Assembly: GCA_002361655.1 (NCBI GenBank)
Contig: DETM01000064.1
Coordinates: 11,168 to 53,803 of the forward strand
Direction: 5' to 3'
Source of the DNA: Prevotella sp. UBA3288
Lineage (GTDB): Bacteria > Bacteroidota > Bacteroidia > Bacteroidales > Bacteroidaceae
Length of the DNA: 42,636 nt
Part shown: positions 25,260 to 34,698 of the stretch, piece by piece
Position numbering within the stretch: position 1 is the stretch's first letter
Layout of the letters: every line of letters begins with the position of its first letter
The notes under the pieces: model-generated
Told to the model about the DNA's origin: nothing
Seen by the model: the letters and a program-made list of their open reading frames with translations, nothing else
Databases searched by the model: none
Translations under genes and position numbers: made by a program

Positions 25260-26380
25260 CGGATGATTTCTTGTGGCGTGATTAGAATATGGTTGTCTCT
25301 GCTATAGGTGCCGACAGACGACTGGCCGTCAGCCTCAGCACGACGAATAACATCTGAAAAGGAGAAGGTATCCATGTCATAAACTACACATTGAGACCGA
25401 CTGGGGCAGACCGATGTGTCTTTAGAGACGAAGGTGGCCGTGAGGGCTTTGCGCTTAGCCAGTAGTCTGCATTCCTCCAACATAGCCTCACCCCCCACAA
25501 AGACATACTCCATACTCGCCGGTCGACTGAAGAAGCCCATTTCGCGACGCAGACGTCCATAGCCCATCTGCACAAGGGCCATTGCTGCACGCAGGTAGAT
25601 GGCTGTTTTAATGGGCAGGGTGATAAACAGACTCAGATGGCCATAGTGCTTGCGGAAGAAAATGAGCATGGCCTGATAAAACACGTGGACATAGCGGAAC
25701 GAAGATTTCTGTGTTGACTCGCCCTTATAGTGCAAGATATCGGCCGGCACAAACCAATTCTCGAAACCACCTTTCAGAATACGGTAACTCAGGTCGATAT
25801 CCTCTCCATACATGAAGAAGTCTTCATCAAGCATACCTACCTGGTCGAGAACGCTACGGCGCAACAGGCAGAAGGCACCGCTCATCACTTCTATACGTGC
25901 TGGACGGTCCCACGGCAAATGACTCATATAGTAACGGTCTGACAGACCTAACATTTTGAGAAACGACACATAAGGCGTAGGCAGGGCGCGCCGCGACTCC
26001 TTGGCTACTGTACCGTCTGCATTGTGCATCTTCACGCCTACCCCACCAGCCTTAGGATGCTTGTCCATAAATTCCACCACTTGGCGAATAGTGTCTGTGC
26101 CTACGAAAGTATCGGGATTCAATAGCAGCACATACTCGCCTCTGGCCTGACGGATAGCCATGTTGTTGGCTCGGGCAAACCCAAGATTATGGTTACTGTC
26201 AATGAGGGAAACCGACCGGCCAAAACGCTCCGTCAGATAGTCGATTGTACAGTCTTGCGAATGATTGTCTACGACAAATATCTCACAATTCAATTCTTTC
26301 GTGGCCTGTTGGACGCTCTTGATACACTGCTCCAGATAGAATGGCACTCTGTAACTGACAATAATAACACTTAGTTTCAT
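25256..26380 (-). CDS. Family 2 glycosyltransferase
   Basis: The 374-residue GT-A enzyme resembles rhamnosyltransferase-type GT2 proteins. It shows MKLSVIIVSYR, EIFVVDNHSQDCT, NLGFARANN, LLLNPDTFV (metal-binding acidic pair region), GGVGVKMHNADGTV and GEDIDLSYRILKGGFENWFVP. A hydrophobic C-terminal segment (about 250-285, LFITLPIKTAIYLRAAMALVQ) suggests membrane association. It should add a sugar to a surface glycan. The start at 26380 overlaps the stop of the upstream membrane protein. It is not in a wider glycan cluster here. Confidence 0.88.
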   Translation of the reverse strand: MKLSVIIVSYRVPFYLEQCIKSVQQATKELNCEIFVVDNHSQDCTIDYLTERFGRSVSLIDSNHNLGFARANNMAIRQARGEYVLLLNPDTFVGTDTIRQVVEFMDKHPKAGGVGVKMHNADGTVAKESRRALPTPYVSFLKMLGLSDRYYMSHLPWDRPARIEVMSGAFCLLRRSVLDQVGMLDEDFFMYGEDIDLSYRILKGGFENWFVPADILHYKGESTQKSSFRYVHVFYQAMLIFFRKHYGHLSLFITLPIKTAIYLRAAMALVQMGYGRLRREMGFFSRPASMEYVFVGGEAMLEECRLLAKRKALTATFVSKDTSVCPSRSQCVVYDMDTFSFSDVIRRAEADGQSSVGTYSRDNHILITPQEIIR

Positions 26381-26847
26381 GATTCGGAGTGATTGTCCGC
26401 TGATTCGGGGTGATTGTCTACTTTTTCGGGGGTCGTCTCTGACAGGCAACGGTCTTTGGTAGGAACAACAAAGGGAAGCACAAGAATGATAATGACTGCA
26501 AGCCAGCCAAAGGTCGGTTCGTGTCCCAAGAGGAAATAGAGCAAGAGGTTAAACAGCAGCAGCGTGCCAAGCATGAGCAGGCGTAGAAGTCCCCAGCGAA
26601 GCAAAGCCTGCGCAGGATGTCTATAGAGACTGTGCTCAATGGTCTTGAACTTGAAAAAGCGCAAGGCAAAGGGAATTATTGCCAGGGTCATCAGTATCGA
26701 AATACTGGACAGCGCCATCAGTATACCCTCACTGATCAGCCAAAGCGGGATAAGCATAGGCCATATTGTGCCCACCGCATAAATCAGCAATGTGATCAGA
26801 CAAAGCAGCATAAAACATACTGCCAATATCGTTTGTGTTCGTTTCAT
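26377..26847 (-). CDS. Unknown four-helix membrane protein
   Basis: The 156-residue protein has four hydrophobic segments (about 8-28, 33-60, 88-108 and 115-130) and a hydrophilic tail with a short duplication, DNHPES/DNHSES. No family is recognised. It sits between recR and the glycosyltransferase, overlapping the latter by four bases, so its role may be connected to that enzyme. Confidence 0.7.
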   Translation of the reverse strand: MKRTQTILAVCFMLLCLITLLIYAVGTIWPMLIPLWLISEGILMALSSISILMTLAIIPFALRFFKFKTIEHSLYRHPAQALLRWGLLRLLMLGTLLLFNLLLYFLLGHEPTFGWLAVIIILVLPFVVPTKDRCLSETTPEKVDNHPESADNHSES

Positions 26848-26877
26848 TATAAATGCTCAATATTCAATTCTCAATGG

Positions 26878-27498
26878 TCAATGCTCATTTCCCTCAAAGG
26901 GAGTACGATTCAGTATCGACCGTCCCAAGGTTACCTCGTCAGTATATTCCAACTCATTGCCTACAGAGATGCCACGGGCGATGATGCTGATTTTAACATT
27001 ACTGGGAGCCAGTTTGCGAAAGATATAGAAGGCCGTGGTGTCCCCCTCCATGGTTGAACTTAGCGCCAAGATGACCTCCTTTATCTCACCGGTCTCCACA
27101 CGTTCCACCAGTGAACTGATTTCCAGATTGCTCGGACCGATACCGTCCATCGGAGATATCAGACCGCCCAGCACATGATAGAGCCCATGAAACTGCTGGG
27201 TATTCTCGATGGCCATCACGTCTTGTATATTCTCCACGACGCAGATGGTCGAGGCATCGCGACGGCTGTCAGAACAGATGGGACAGACCTCCTGATCGCT
27301 GATGTTATGACAGACACGGCAGAACTTCACCTCGTGCTTCATCGTGGTGATAGCAGAAGCAAACTGATCAACGGCGACGGTATCCTGTCGTAACATATGG
27401 AGTACCAGACGCAAAGCGGTCTTGCGTCCGATACCAGGCATTTTGGCAAACTCCTGAACGGCCTGTTCCAATAGTCGTGACGGATAGGTCTGCATCAT
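26878..27498 (-). CDS. recR: Recombination protein RecR
   Basis: RecR works with RecO (and RecF) to load RecA on gapped DNA. The 206-residue protein has the helix-hairpin-helix [21 protein letters not shown], a zinc finger [18 protein letters not shown] and a TOPRIM domain ([13 protein letters not shown] to [16 protein letters not shown]), followed by the [19 protein letters not shown] signature. It may start at the first or second of two adjacent ATGs (27498 or 27495). The gap to the ABC-F stop is only 7 bases. Confidence 0.95.
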   Translation of the reverse strand: MMQTYPSRLLEQAVQEFAKMPGIGRKTALRLVLHMLRQDTVAVDQFASAITTMKHEVKFCRVCHNISDQEVCPICSDSRRDASTICVVENIQDVMAIENTQQFHGLYHVLGGLISPMDGIGPSNLEISSLVERVETGEIKEVILALSSTMEGDTTAFYIFRKLAPSNVKISIIARGISVGNELEYTDEVTLGRSILNRTPFEGNEH

Positions 27499-27505
27499 CG
27501 CTTCG

Positions 27506-29305
27506 TTAGTTTTGAATCTCCGACAGTTCGAGCCATCGCATGGATTTTGCGTCCAGTTCGTCATTGAGTAGCGGCAGCCGCTTACTCAACGTGGTAATCT
27601 CATCTACAGAGATAGTCCCGGAACTGAGTGCCTGCTCTATCTGCTTCTTCTCTTTCTCCAAGTCATCAATACCCTTTTCCAGTTGTTCGAACTCCCGCTT
27701 CTCCTTGAAAGTCATCTTTCGCTTGATACCATCACGCATAGGCTTGGCAGACTTACTCGCATTCCGATCGTCTTGTGCCCCAGATAAACCGGATTTGCTT
27801 GATTCGACAGACTCCAGTGCCTGCCATTGCCGGTACTGCGTATAGTTGCCTGGAAAATCCTTTACCTCGCCATCACCCTTAAATACGAGCAGATGGTCTA
27901 CCACCTTGTCCATAAAATAGCGGTCGTGGCTGACTATAATGACACAGCCGGGAAAATCCTGCAAGTATTCCTCCAAAATCTGCAGGGTGACGATGTCCAG
28001 GTCGTTGGTCGGCTCGTCTAACACCAGAAAGTTGGGATTGCGCATCAGTATGGTGCACAAGTAAAGTTTGCGACGCTCGCCACCAGAGAGTTTATAGATG
28101 TAGTTATGCTGCTGCTCGGGTGTGAACATGAAGTGCTGCAGGAACTGCGATACCGACAGATGACGACCATTACCCATATCCACATACTCGGCAATGTCGC
28201 GTACTGCATCGATAACCTTCAACTGGTCGTCGAATTTAATGCCTTCCTGTGAGAAATAGCCGAATCGAACAGTTTCGCCAATGACGATATGTCCTTCGTC
28301 AGGTTCTAACTCCCCCAATAGCATCTTGAGAAAGGTCGACTTGCCTGTGCCGTTGTTTCCCACAATGCCCATCTTCTCGAATCGGGAGAAATTATAGTAG
28401 AAGTCATGGAGGATAACAGTATCGTCAAAGCGCTTCGAGATATATTGGCACTCGAAGATTTTCGAACCGATATAGACATTCGAGGCTTTCAGACGGACGG
28501 CTCGCTCCTCGATACGGCTCTTGGCGACACGCTCCAGTTCGTAGAAGGCATCCTCGCGGTATTTGGCCTTATGCCCACGGGCCTGAGGCATCCGACGCAT
28601 CCACTCCAGTTCTGTACGATACAGGTTGTTAGCACGGGCTATCTCTGCACGGCGGTTGTTGATACGCTCTTGACGCTTCTCAAGATAATAGGAATAGTTG
28701 CCACGGTAGGTATAGACGGTTTGGTCGTCTAGTTCGAGGATAACTGAACACACACGATCAAGGAAATAACGGTCGTGGGTAACCATCAACAGGGTCTTGT
28801 GCCCATGATTAAGAAAACCTTCAAGCCATTCTATCATCTCCAGATCGAGGTGGTTAGTGGGCTCGTCGAGAATCAGCAGGTCTGGTTCGGTAATAAGCAC
28901 GTTGGCCAGCGCCACGCGCTTCTGCTGTCCCCCCGACAATTGGCCCATAGGCTGCTGAAGGTCACGAATCTTCAATTGGGTGAGTATCTGCTTGGCCTTC
29001 AATATCTTCTCCTCATTGCCCTCATGGTTAAAACAGGCGTCGAGCACAGAGTCGGTGACATTGAAGACCGGCGACTGTTCGAGAATGCCAACCTTCAAGT
29101 CGCGTCTAAAAATAATATCACCACTGTCATAACCCTCCTTACCGGAGAGTATCGACAGCAGTGTCGACTTGCCAGTGCCGTTTTTGGCTATCAGTCCTAC
29201 TCTCTGACCTTCGGCAATAGAGAAACTGACATCTCTGAACAACAGCAGTGCCCCGAACGACTTGGTCAGGTTCTGTACATCCAGATAAGGTATCTCTCGA
29301 GCCAT
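27506..29305 (-). CDS. ABC-F family ATPase (Uup-like)
   Basis: The 599-residue soluble protein has two ABC domains and no membrane part: Walker [10 protein letters not shown] (about 42) with [12 protein letters not shown], and GNNGTGKST (about 320) with [11 protein letters not shown], both with LDEPTNHLD or [10 protein letters not shown] charged linker joins them ([20 protein letters not shown]), and a C-terminal coiled coil (about 530-590, [19 protein letters not shown]) is like that of Uup. ABC-F proteins act on the ribosomal E site or on DNA/ribosome processes. The exact role is not predictable. It is the centre gene of the operon. Confidence 0.92.
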   Translation of the reverse strand: MAREIPYLDVQNLTKSFGALLLFRDVSFSIAEGQRVGLIAKNGTGKSTLLSILSGKEGYDSGDIIFRRDLKVGILEQSPVFNVTDSVLDACFNHEGNEEKILKAKQILTQLKIRDLQQPMGQLSGGQQKRVALANVLITEPDLLILDEPTNHLDLEMIEWLEGFLNHGHKTLLMVTHDRYFLDRVCSVILELDDQTVYTYRGNYSYYLEKRQERINNRRAEIARANNLYRTELEWMRRMPQARGHKAKYREDAFYELERVAKSRIEERAVRLKASNVYIGSKIFECQYISKRFDDTVILHDFYYNFSRFEKMGIVGNNGTGKSTFLKMLLGELEPDEGHIVIGETVRFGYFSQEGIKFDDQLKVIDAVRDIAEYVDMGNGRHLSVSQFLQHFMFTPEQQHNYIYKLSGGERRKLYLCTILMRNPNFLVLDEPTNDLDIVTLQILEEYLQDFPGCVIIVSHDRYFMDKVVDHLLVFKGDGEVKDFPGNYTQYRQWQALESVESSKSGLSGAQDDRNASKSAKPMRDGIKRKMTFKEKREFEQLEKGIDDLEKEKKQIEQALSSGTISVDEITTLSKRLPLLNDELDAKSMRWLELSEIQN

Positions 29306-29312
29306 CCTTATA

Positions 29313-29915
29313 TTATTCTTTCAGCGACTGATTAATCTGTGCGATATAGTCGAGCACGTCATCACGTCCCTGCCCCTTCTCTGACGAGGTGACAAAGTAG
29401 GGTGGCATCTCTTCCCAAGTCTCCAGCATCACCTCCACGTAGTGCTCCACATTCTGATGCACTTTAGCGGCCGTCAGTTTATCGGCTTTGGTAAAAACAA
29501 TGGAGAACGGCACGCCCGACATGCCCAACCACTCCATGAACTCGATATCTATCTTCTGAGGGTTCAGACGCACATCAATGAGCACGAACAGATTGACCAG
29601 TTGCTCACGGCCCAAAATATAACCACGAATCATCTGATCCAGCCGTGCCAACTCACTCTTCGAGCGCTTGGCAAAACCATAGCCGGGCAAATCGACAAGA
29701 TACCACTCACGATTTATGATAAAATGGTTGATGAGCAACGTCTTACCCGGTGTCGATGAGGTCTTGGCGAGTTTCTTGTTGCGGCAGAGCATATTAATCA
29801 GACTTGACTTACCCACATTGGATCGCCCAATGAAGGCATACTCTGGTTTCGTGTCTTTCGGACAAAGACTCACGTTCGGTGCCGAAATCGTAAACTCAGC
29901 AGTTTTAATCTCCAT
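29313..29915 (-). CDS. engB: Ribosome-biogenesis GTPase EngB (YihA/YsxC)
   Basis: The 200-residue GTPase has G1 GRSNVGKSS (about 30-38), G2/G3 with TPGKT and DLPGYGFA, G4 TKADKL and G5 TSSEKGQG. EngB is needed for assembly of the 50S subunit. Its length is normal. The upstream 68-base gap contains a tandem duplication and a two-codon reading frame (see the repeat at 29917-29952). ABC-F begins 7 bases after its stop. Confidence 0.95.
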   Translation of the reverse strand: MEIKTAEFTISAPNVSLCPKDTKPEYAFIGRSNVGKSSLINMLCRNKKLAKTSSTPGKTLLINHFIINREWYLVDLPGYGFAKRSKSELARLDQMIRGYILGREQLVNLFVLIDVRLNPQKIDIEFMEWLGMSGVPFSIVFTKADKLTAAKVHQNVEHYVEVMLETWEEMPPYFVTSSEKGQGRDDVLDYIAQINQSLKE

Positions 29916-29916
29916 G

Positions 29917-29952
29917 ACTGTGTTGCCGTTTTTTACTGTGTTGCCGTTTTTT
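29917..29952. repeat. Tandem 18-bp duplication in the engB leader
   Basis: ACTGTGTTGCCGTTTTTT occurs twice in a row at 29917-29934 and 29935-29952. On the minus strand the duplicated stretch ends just before the engB ATG, and a second ATGGAG followed by TAA lies upstream (about 29953-29959). Confidence 0.85.
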
Positions 29953-29983
29953 ACTCCATGACAGTTTGCCGGAGCGAGTGCTT

Positions 29984-30328
29984 CTACCGGATTCTATCGA
30001 GCGACCTTACCAATTTCTCATCTTTCAGGATGGCCTTACGGGCCAAGAACAGCAAGATGGTGCCTACCAGCGGCAGAGCAGCATACCAGTTCAACAGGGG
30101 TTGTCTGACAGCAAGCAGGATGTAGAAAGCCACAACGACGCCCATTGCCAGCACACAGCACATAGCCTGCGTGGGACGTTGCTTATACAGAAAAACGATG
30201 CCCACAGACATTGCAGCCAACACGCCCTGAACCAAACAAACCAAAAGTTCACCCGCTGACAGTACAGCACCTGTCGTGAAGGCAAGGACTGCCAGGAGAA
30301 GGTAGACGGTCTGAATACGCTGGATCAT
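29984..30328 (-). CDS. DUF4293 family membrane protein
   Basis: The 114-residue protein has four predicted membrane helices (about 6-26, 33-47, 53-73, 78-97) and begins [13 protein letters not shown], as DUF4293 proteins do. Function unknown. Its ATG overlaps the omega stop by four bases. Confidence 0.75.
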   Translation of the reverse strand: MIQRIQTVYLLLAVLAFTTGAVLSAGELLVCLVQGVLAAMSVGIVFLYKQRPTQAMCCVLAMGVVVAFYILLAVRQPLLNWYAALPLVGTILLFLARKAILKDEKLVRSLDRIR

Positions 30329-30666
30329 TGCTCTATAGCCTGTTGAACGTCCTTGGAAGGATCACGCCAATAGACTTTGTGCTCGATGAACTCCTGTGTT
30401 GCCAGCAGTGACGGTTTCGGCAATTTCTCGTAGTAGCGTGAAATTTCTATTTGCTCACGGTTCTCAAAGACCTCCTCGAGCGAGTCGTTATAACTGGCGA
30501 ACTCGGCCAGTTTCTTCGACAGGTCTTCCTTGATTTGTACTGAGATTTGGTTGGCACGCTTAGCGATAATACTAACGCTCTCGTAAATGTTGCCTGTTTC
30601 ATCGCACAAATCCATAATGTTACGAGTCACGGTATTAACCGGTGCTTTTGATTTCTTGTAATCCAT
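30325..30666 (-). CDS. RpoZ-like RNA polymerase omega subunit
   Basis: The 113-residue protein has the omega-like core PVNTVTRNIMDLCDETGNIYESVSIIAKRANQIS followed by a helical segment. Bacteroidetes carry this diverged omega, which helps assemble the beta' subunit. The typical position is next to bamD, as here. A neighbour-based call without a clear E. coli-type motif keeps the certainty moderate. Confidence 0.75.
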   Translation of the reverse strand: MDYKKSKAPVNTVTRNIMDLCDETGNIYESVSIIAKRANQISVQIKEDLSKKLAEFASYNDSLEEVFENREQIEISRYYEKLPKPSLLATQEFIEHKVYWRDPSKDVQQAIEQ

Positions 30667-30695
30667 TGTTATTTAAATTTGCAAATTTATTAATT

Positions 30696-31526
30696 TTAGT
30701 CTTTCGTATATTTTTTGCACTTGTTGATGTATTTCTGGGCCAACTCCACATTCTTCGACTCTGGATACTCATTGATAAAGCCATAGCATTCGTCTTCAGC
30801 ATCACGATAGCGCTCCACACGGCGCTCGTCACTGGAGTTTTCTGCCAGTTGGAACTTACTTTTCATGATAAGCAACATGAAGTCCTCGCGATGCTTCATG
30901 AAAGGATAGTTCTTCAAAGCATTCTGGGCCACAATGATGCACGAAGAGTAGTTGCTCTCACTATTCGAGTTTATGTTACCGAAATAGCCGCCCAGATTAT
31001 AGTACAGTTGGGCAGAGAGAAACTCCTTCTGAACCAGTTTGTCCTGCAGGTCGAACAACCGGTCCTGGGCCACAGGACGAAGACTTGACTGCGGGTAGAT
31101 ATCCAGGAATTGCTGGAAGGCCGAGATGGCGCCCAGCGTGGCGGTCTGATCAAGACGCGGCTCCGGAGCACTGCTAAACAGTGACTGACCCACATAGTAC
31201 ATGGCCACCTCTGAATAGAAGCCCTTCGGATATGTGGTATAGTATTTTTTGAAAGTCTCCGAGGCAGAATCGTAGTCGCCATTCATATATTCTGACATCG
31301 CCAACATATAGAGCGACTCCTGAGCATCGTCGGTACCCTTCTTCAGCGTAATCATCTCCCGCAACAGACTCTCTGCTTGATTATATTTGCCTTCAGCAAA
31401 ACACTGCTTCGCAAATTCATAGCGGTAGTCGTAATCGTTGGACTTGAGTACCTTATTGAATTCTCCGGCACAACTACTCAGCAAAAGGGCTGTACCAATC
31501 AGTATCATGACGTTCTTTTTCATCAT
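30696..31526 (-). CDS. bamD: Outer membrane assembly lipoprotein BamD
   Basis: The 276-residue protein has a lipoprotein signal ending LLLSSC and five TPR-type repeats, including YEFAKQCFAEGKYNQAESLLREM, SLYMLAMSEYMNGDYDSASETFKKYYTTYP and YPESKNVELAQKYINKC. BamD binds the BamA POTRA domains and is an essential part of the BAM complex. The promoter is 15-20 bases upstream and divergent from uvrB. A second ATG (31523) is an alternative start. Confidence 0.92.
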   Translation of the reverse strand: MMKKNVMILIGTALLLSSCAGEFNKVLKSNDYDYRYEFAKQCFAEGKYNQAESLLREMITLKKGTDDAQESLYMLAMSEYMNGDYDSASETFKKYYTTYPKGFYSEVAMYYVGQSLFSSAPEPRLDQTATLGAISAFQQFLDIYPQSSLRPVAQDRLFDLQDKLVQKEFLSAQLYYNLGGYFGNINSNSESNYSSCIIVAQNALKNYPFMKHREDFMLLIMKSKFQLAENSSDERRVERYRDAEDECYGFINEYPESKNVELAQKYINKCKKYTKD

Positions 31527-31544
31527 CTTTTACGATTTAGCGTG

Positions 31545-31552
31545 CAAAATTA
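31545..31552 (-). promoter_or_regulatory. -7 box of the bamD operon
   Basis: TAATTTTG on the minus strand. It should drive bamD and the following eight genes; no other strong box was noticed between them. Confidence 0.65.
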
Positions 31553-31626
31553 CACATTTTCAGTCAAAAAACAAAGACTTTATATATTTTTTAACCGCAG
31601 AAAGCGTATATTTTACAGATTATTCG

Positions 31627-31634
31627 TAATTTTG
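31627..31634 (+). promoter_or_regulatory. -7 box of uvrB
   Basis: TAATTTTG ends nine bases before the uvrB ATG, so the mRNA leader would be only about 6 bases. Confidence 0.65.
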
Positions 31635-31643
31635 CACTTTGTT

Positions 31644-33665
31644 ATGAACTTCAAACTCTCTTCTAAGTACAAACCAACGGGCGATCAACCTGAAGCCATC
31701 CGCGAACTGACCGATGGCGTTATAAGGGGCGACCGGGCTCAGGTGCTGCTCGGTGTCACCGGCTCCGGTAAGACCTTCACCATGGCCAATGTCATTGCCA
31801 ACGTGAACCGTCCCACCCTCATTCTCAGCCACAACAAGACACTGGCGGCTCAACTCTACGATGAGATGAAAGGCTTCTTTCCTGAGAATGCTGTCGAGTA
31901 TTATGTCAGTTATTATGACTACTACCAACCAGAGGCATACTTGCCCAGTAGCGACACTTACATAGAGAAAGACCTGGCTATCAACGAAGAGATTGACCGT
32001 CTACGACTATCTGCAGTAAGTTCCTTGCTTTCAGGAAGAAAAGATGTAGTCGTTGTATCATCAGTTTCATGCATCTACGGTATGGGAAGCCCCAATGCAC
32101 TGTCTGACAATATCATCGAGTTGCACCAAGGGCAATCTATCGAACGCAATTTGCTGTTAAGGAAACTGGTCCAGTCGCTCTATGTACGCAACGACCTGAC
32201 GCTGGAGCGTGGCAACTTCCGCGTTAAGGGCGACACCGTCGATATCTACATGGCCTACAACGAAAAGATTCTGCGCATTACGTTCTGGGACGACGAAATC
32301 GACAGCATTGAAGAACTTGACCCAGTAACAATGGTACTGCTCGGACGCTATGCAGAGTACAAACTCTACCCTGCCAACCTCTTTATGACCACACAGGAGC
32401 AGACGAACAAAGCCATCCACCAGATCCAGGACGACCTGATAAAACAGGTCGCTTTCTTCGAGGAAATGGGCGATGAAATGAAGGCACAGCGTATCAAGGA
32501 GCGGGTGGAGTACGACATGGAGATGATCAAAGAACTGGGCCACTGCTCCGGCATCGAGAATTATTCGCGCTATTTCGATGGACGCCAACCTGGTGAGCGC
32601 CCCTACTGCCTGCTCGACTTCTTTCCTGACGATTTTCTCCTTTTCATCGACGAAAGCCACGTCAGCGTGCCGCAGATAGGTGCTATGTATGGCGGCGACC
32701 GAGCCCGCAAGACCAACCTCGTAGAATACGGCTTCCGGCTTCCGGCCGCCTTCGACAACCGCCCTTTGACTTTCGATGAGTTCCGTCAGGAAGTAAACCA
32801 AGTCATCTATGTGTCGGCCACGCCGGCCGATTTCGAATTGCAGGAGGCAGAAGGTGTGGTCGTCGAACAAGTCATCCGTCCGACAGGACTTCTCGACCCG
32901 GAAATTGAGGTCCGACCGAGTGAAAACCAGATTGACGACCTCCTTGCGGAAATCAACATCCGCATCGAACGCAAGGAGCGAACCCTCGTTACAACGCTGA
33001 CCAAGCGCATGGCCGAGGAATTGTCAGAATATCTGCTTAACCACGGCGTACATACAGCCTACATCCATAGCGACGTTGCCACCCTTGACCGTGTAAAAAT
33101 ACTCGACGACCTCCGCAACGGCGTCTACGACGTGCTGGTGGGCGTTAACCTCCTCCGCGAGGGTCTCGACCTGCCTGAAGTCTCGCTGGTGGCTATTCTT
33201 GATGCCGACAAAGAGGGCTTTTTGCGCAGCCGCCGCTCTCTGGTGCAAACAGCGGGACGTGCCGCCCGCAATGTCAACGGCCGTGTCATCATGTATGCCG
33301 ACACTATTACGGCCTCCATGCAACTGACCATCGACGAGACCAACCGTCGACGGATGAAGCAGATGGCCTACAACGAGGCCCACGGCATCACACCAACACA
33401 AATTGTCAAGACGCTGAAGAGCACGCTGAGCCACGACGACTCGGCCGACGTCAAGGAACTGAAGCGTGCAGCCCTTGGTTCGCAACAAGGTACCGACAGG
33501 GCTGCCGACCCGATAGTGGAACACATGACCCGTCCGCAGTTGGAGAAACTCATCGCCGAGACCACCCGTCGCATGAAAGAGGCCGCAAAACAACTCGACT
33601 TCCTTCAGGCCGCGCAGTATCGTGACGAAATACTCCGCATGCAGCAGGAACTGGAATTGAAGTAA
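31644..33665 (+). CDS. uvrB: Excinuclease ABC subunit B
   Basis: UvrB loads on damaged DNA with UvrA, verifies the lesion and recruits UvrC. The 673-residue protein has Walker A GVTGSGKT (about 37-44), the damage-probing beta-hairpin region YYVSYYDYYQPEAYLPSSDTYIEKD, SHVSVPQIGAMY, helicase motifs V and VI (INLLREGLDLPEV, QTAGRAARN), and a C-terminal UVR domain (LEKLIAETTRRMKEAAKQLDF) that binds UvrC. The ATG at 31644 gives the family start NFKLSSKYKPTGDQP. Confidence 0.97.
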   Translation: MNFKLSSKYKPTGDQPEAIRELTDGVIRGDRAQVLLGVTGSGKTFTMANVIANVNRPTLILSHNKTLAAQLYDEMKGFFPENAVEYYVSYYDYYQPEAYLPSSDTYIEKDLAINEEIDRLRLSAVSSLLSGRKDVVVVSSVSCIYGMGSPNALSDNIIELHQGQSIERNLLLRKLVQSLYVRNDLTLERGNFRVKGDTVDIYMAYNEKILRITFWDDEIDSIEELDPVTMVLLGRYAEYKLYPANLFMTTQEQTNKAIHQIQDDLIKQVAFFEEMGDEMKAQRIKERVEYDMEMIKELGHCSGIENYSRYFDGRQPGERPYCLLDFFPDDFLLFIDESHVSVPQIGAMYGGDRARKTNLVEYGFRLPAAFDNRPLTFDEFRQEVNQVIYVSATPADFELQEAEGVVVEQVIRPTGLLDPEIEVRPSENQIDDLLAEINIRIERKERTLVTTLTKRMAEELSEYLLNHGVHTAYIHSDVATLDRVKILDDLRNGVYDVLVGVNLLREGLDLPEVSLVAILDADKEGFLRSRRSLVQTAGRAARNVNGRVIMYADTITASMQLTIDETNRRRMKQMAYNEAHGITPTQIVKTLKSTLSHDDSADVKELKRAALGSQQGTDRAADPIVEHMTRPQLEKLIAETTRRMKEAAKQLDFLQAAQYRDEILRMQQELELK

Positions 33666-33745
33666 GCACCACCGGCACGGCAGTTGATATAAGCATCGGC
33701 TTACACTGTCTGCAAAAGTAAATATTTCGTAATTCAACTTAAAAG

Positions 33746-33777
33746 TTTGCGGGATTAAAATTATTTAATTACCTTTG
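33746..33777 (+). promoter_or_regulatory. Promoter of the DUF4468-porin unit
   Basis: TTTG at 33746-33749 and TACCTTTG at 33770-33777 have a 20-base spacer. Confidence 0.65.
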
Positions 33778-33818
33778 CACGCAATTGACAGGAGAAGAGT
33801 AAAAACTATAATTATACA

Positions 33819-34418
33819 ATGATGAAGAAACTATTGATAGCACTTCTGGCTTTAATGCCGATGATGGCGACTGCCCAGGACAACACATGGGAGAAAAAAC
33901 AGTACGACAACGGTGACACCAAATATCTGGCCGGTGCCGTACCCGAAGTTGACGGACACGTGGTATTCTCTACCACCATCCAGGCCCCGGGCAAGAGTGC
34001 TCAGCAGATTTATGACTTGCTCAAGGGCGACTTTACCGAACTGTCAACGGAAAGCAACCAGTTCGAACAGAGCCGCATCGCCTACGAGGATCCTGACAAG
34101 AAACAGATTATCGGCAATTATCAGGAGTGGCTGGTGTTCAAAAACAAACCGTTGAGCCTTGACCGCACGCGCCTGCTGTACAACCTCATTGCCGACTGTC
34201 GCGACGGCGAAGCCACCATCCAGATGCTGCGCATCGTCTATTTCTACGACGAGGAGCGTAATCCTCAGACTTTCAAGGCTGAAGAGTGGATTACCGACAA
34301 GTATGGTTTGAACAAAAAACAGACCAAGTTGTCGCGCGTCAGCGGCAAATTCCGCAGGAAGACTATCGACCGCAAAGACTACCTGTTCAACCGCTTCACC
34401 CAGTTACTGCAGAAATAA
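33819..34418 (+). CDS. DUF4468-like secreted protein
   Basis: The 199-residue protein has a Sec signal (MKKLLIALLALMPMMATAQ, cleavage after ATA-Q). The mature part has the DUF4468-like pattern: a beta strand GHVVFSTTIQAPGKSAQQIYDLL and later YFYDEERNPQTFKAEEWITD. Function is unknown, and these proteins are common in Bacteroidetes, probably in the periplasm. The gene is first in a three-gene unit. Confidence 0.65.
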   Translation: MMKKLLIALLALMPMMATAQDNTWEKKQYDNGDTKYLAGAVPEVDGHVVFSTTIQAPGKSAQQIYDLLKGDFTELSTESNQFEQSRIAYEDPDKKQIIGNYQEWLVFKNKPLSLDRTRLLYNLIADCRDGEATIQMLRIVYFYDEERNPQTFKAEEWITDKYGLNKKQTKLSRVSGKFRRKTIDRKDYLFNRFTQLLQK

Positions 34419-34427
34419 GCACCGGCC

Positions 34428-34688
34428 ATGAGCAACAGCGAGGAACCGTTCAGCATGGTGGACAACCCGGAAGAGGTGCCCCACCCGAAACGTCACCATT
34501 TAGAGCCTTTCAAGGACAGCAGCAAGACACGCGTGCTTCGACTTTGGCTGAACATCATATTCATGGTGGGAGCCATCGCCGGACTCCTCGTCTATTTCTA
34601 TGCCGACAAGGAGGTGGCAAAATATATTCTTATAGTGTCATGCGTGTTCAAATTCATTGAGTTAGGACTGCGCATCCTTAAAGTTTAA
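34428..34688 (+). CDS. Small two-helix membrane protein
   Basis: The 86-residue protein has an acidic N-terminal 35 residues and two membrane helices (about 38-57 and 63-83). Function unknown. It starts 9 bases after the DUF4468 stop and ends 10 bases before the porin gene. The reading frame is supported by position and hydrophobicity, not by a recognised family. Confidence 0.65.
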   Translation: MSNSEEPFSMVDNPEEVPHPKRHHLEPFKDSSKTRVLRLWLNIIFMVGAIAGLLVYFYADKEVAKYILIVSCVFKFIELGLRILKV

Positions 34689-34698
34689 AGAACAAGAA

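Noticed and set aside
31377..31643. N-terminal extension of UvrB
   Set aside because: It runs through the bamD coding region and both promoters; the family start is the ATG at 31644.
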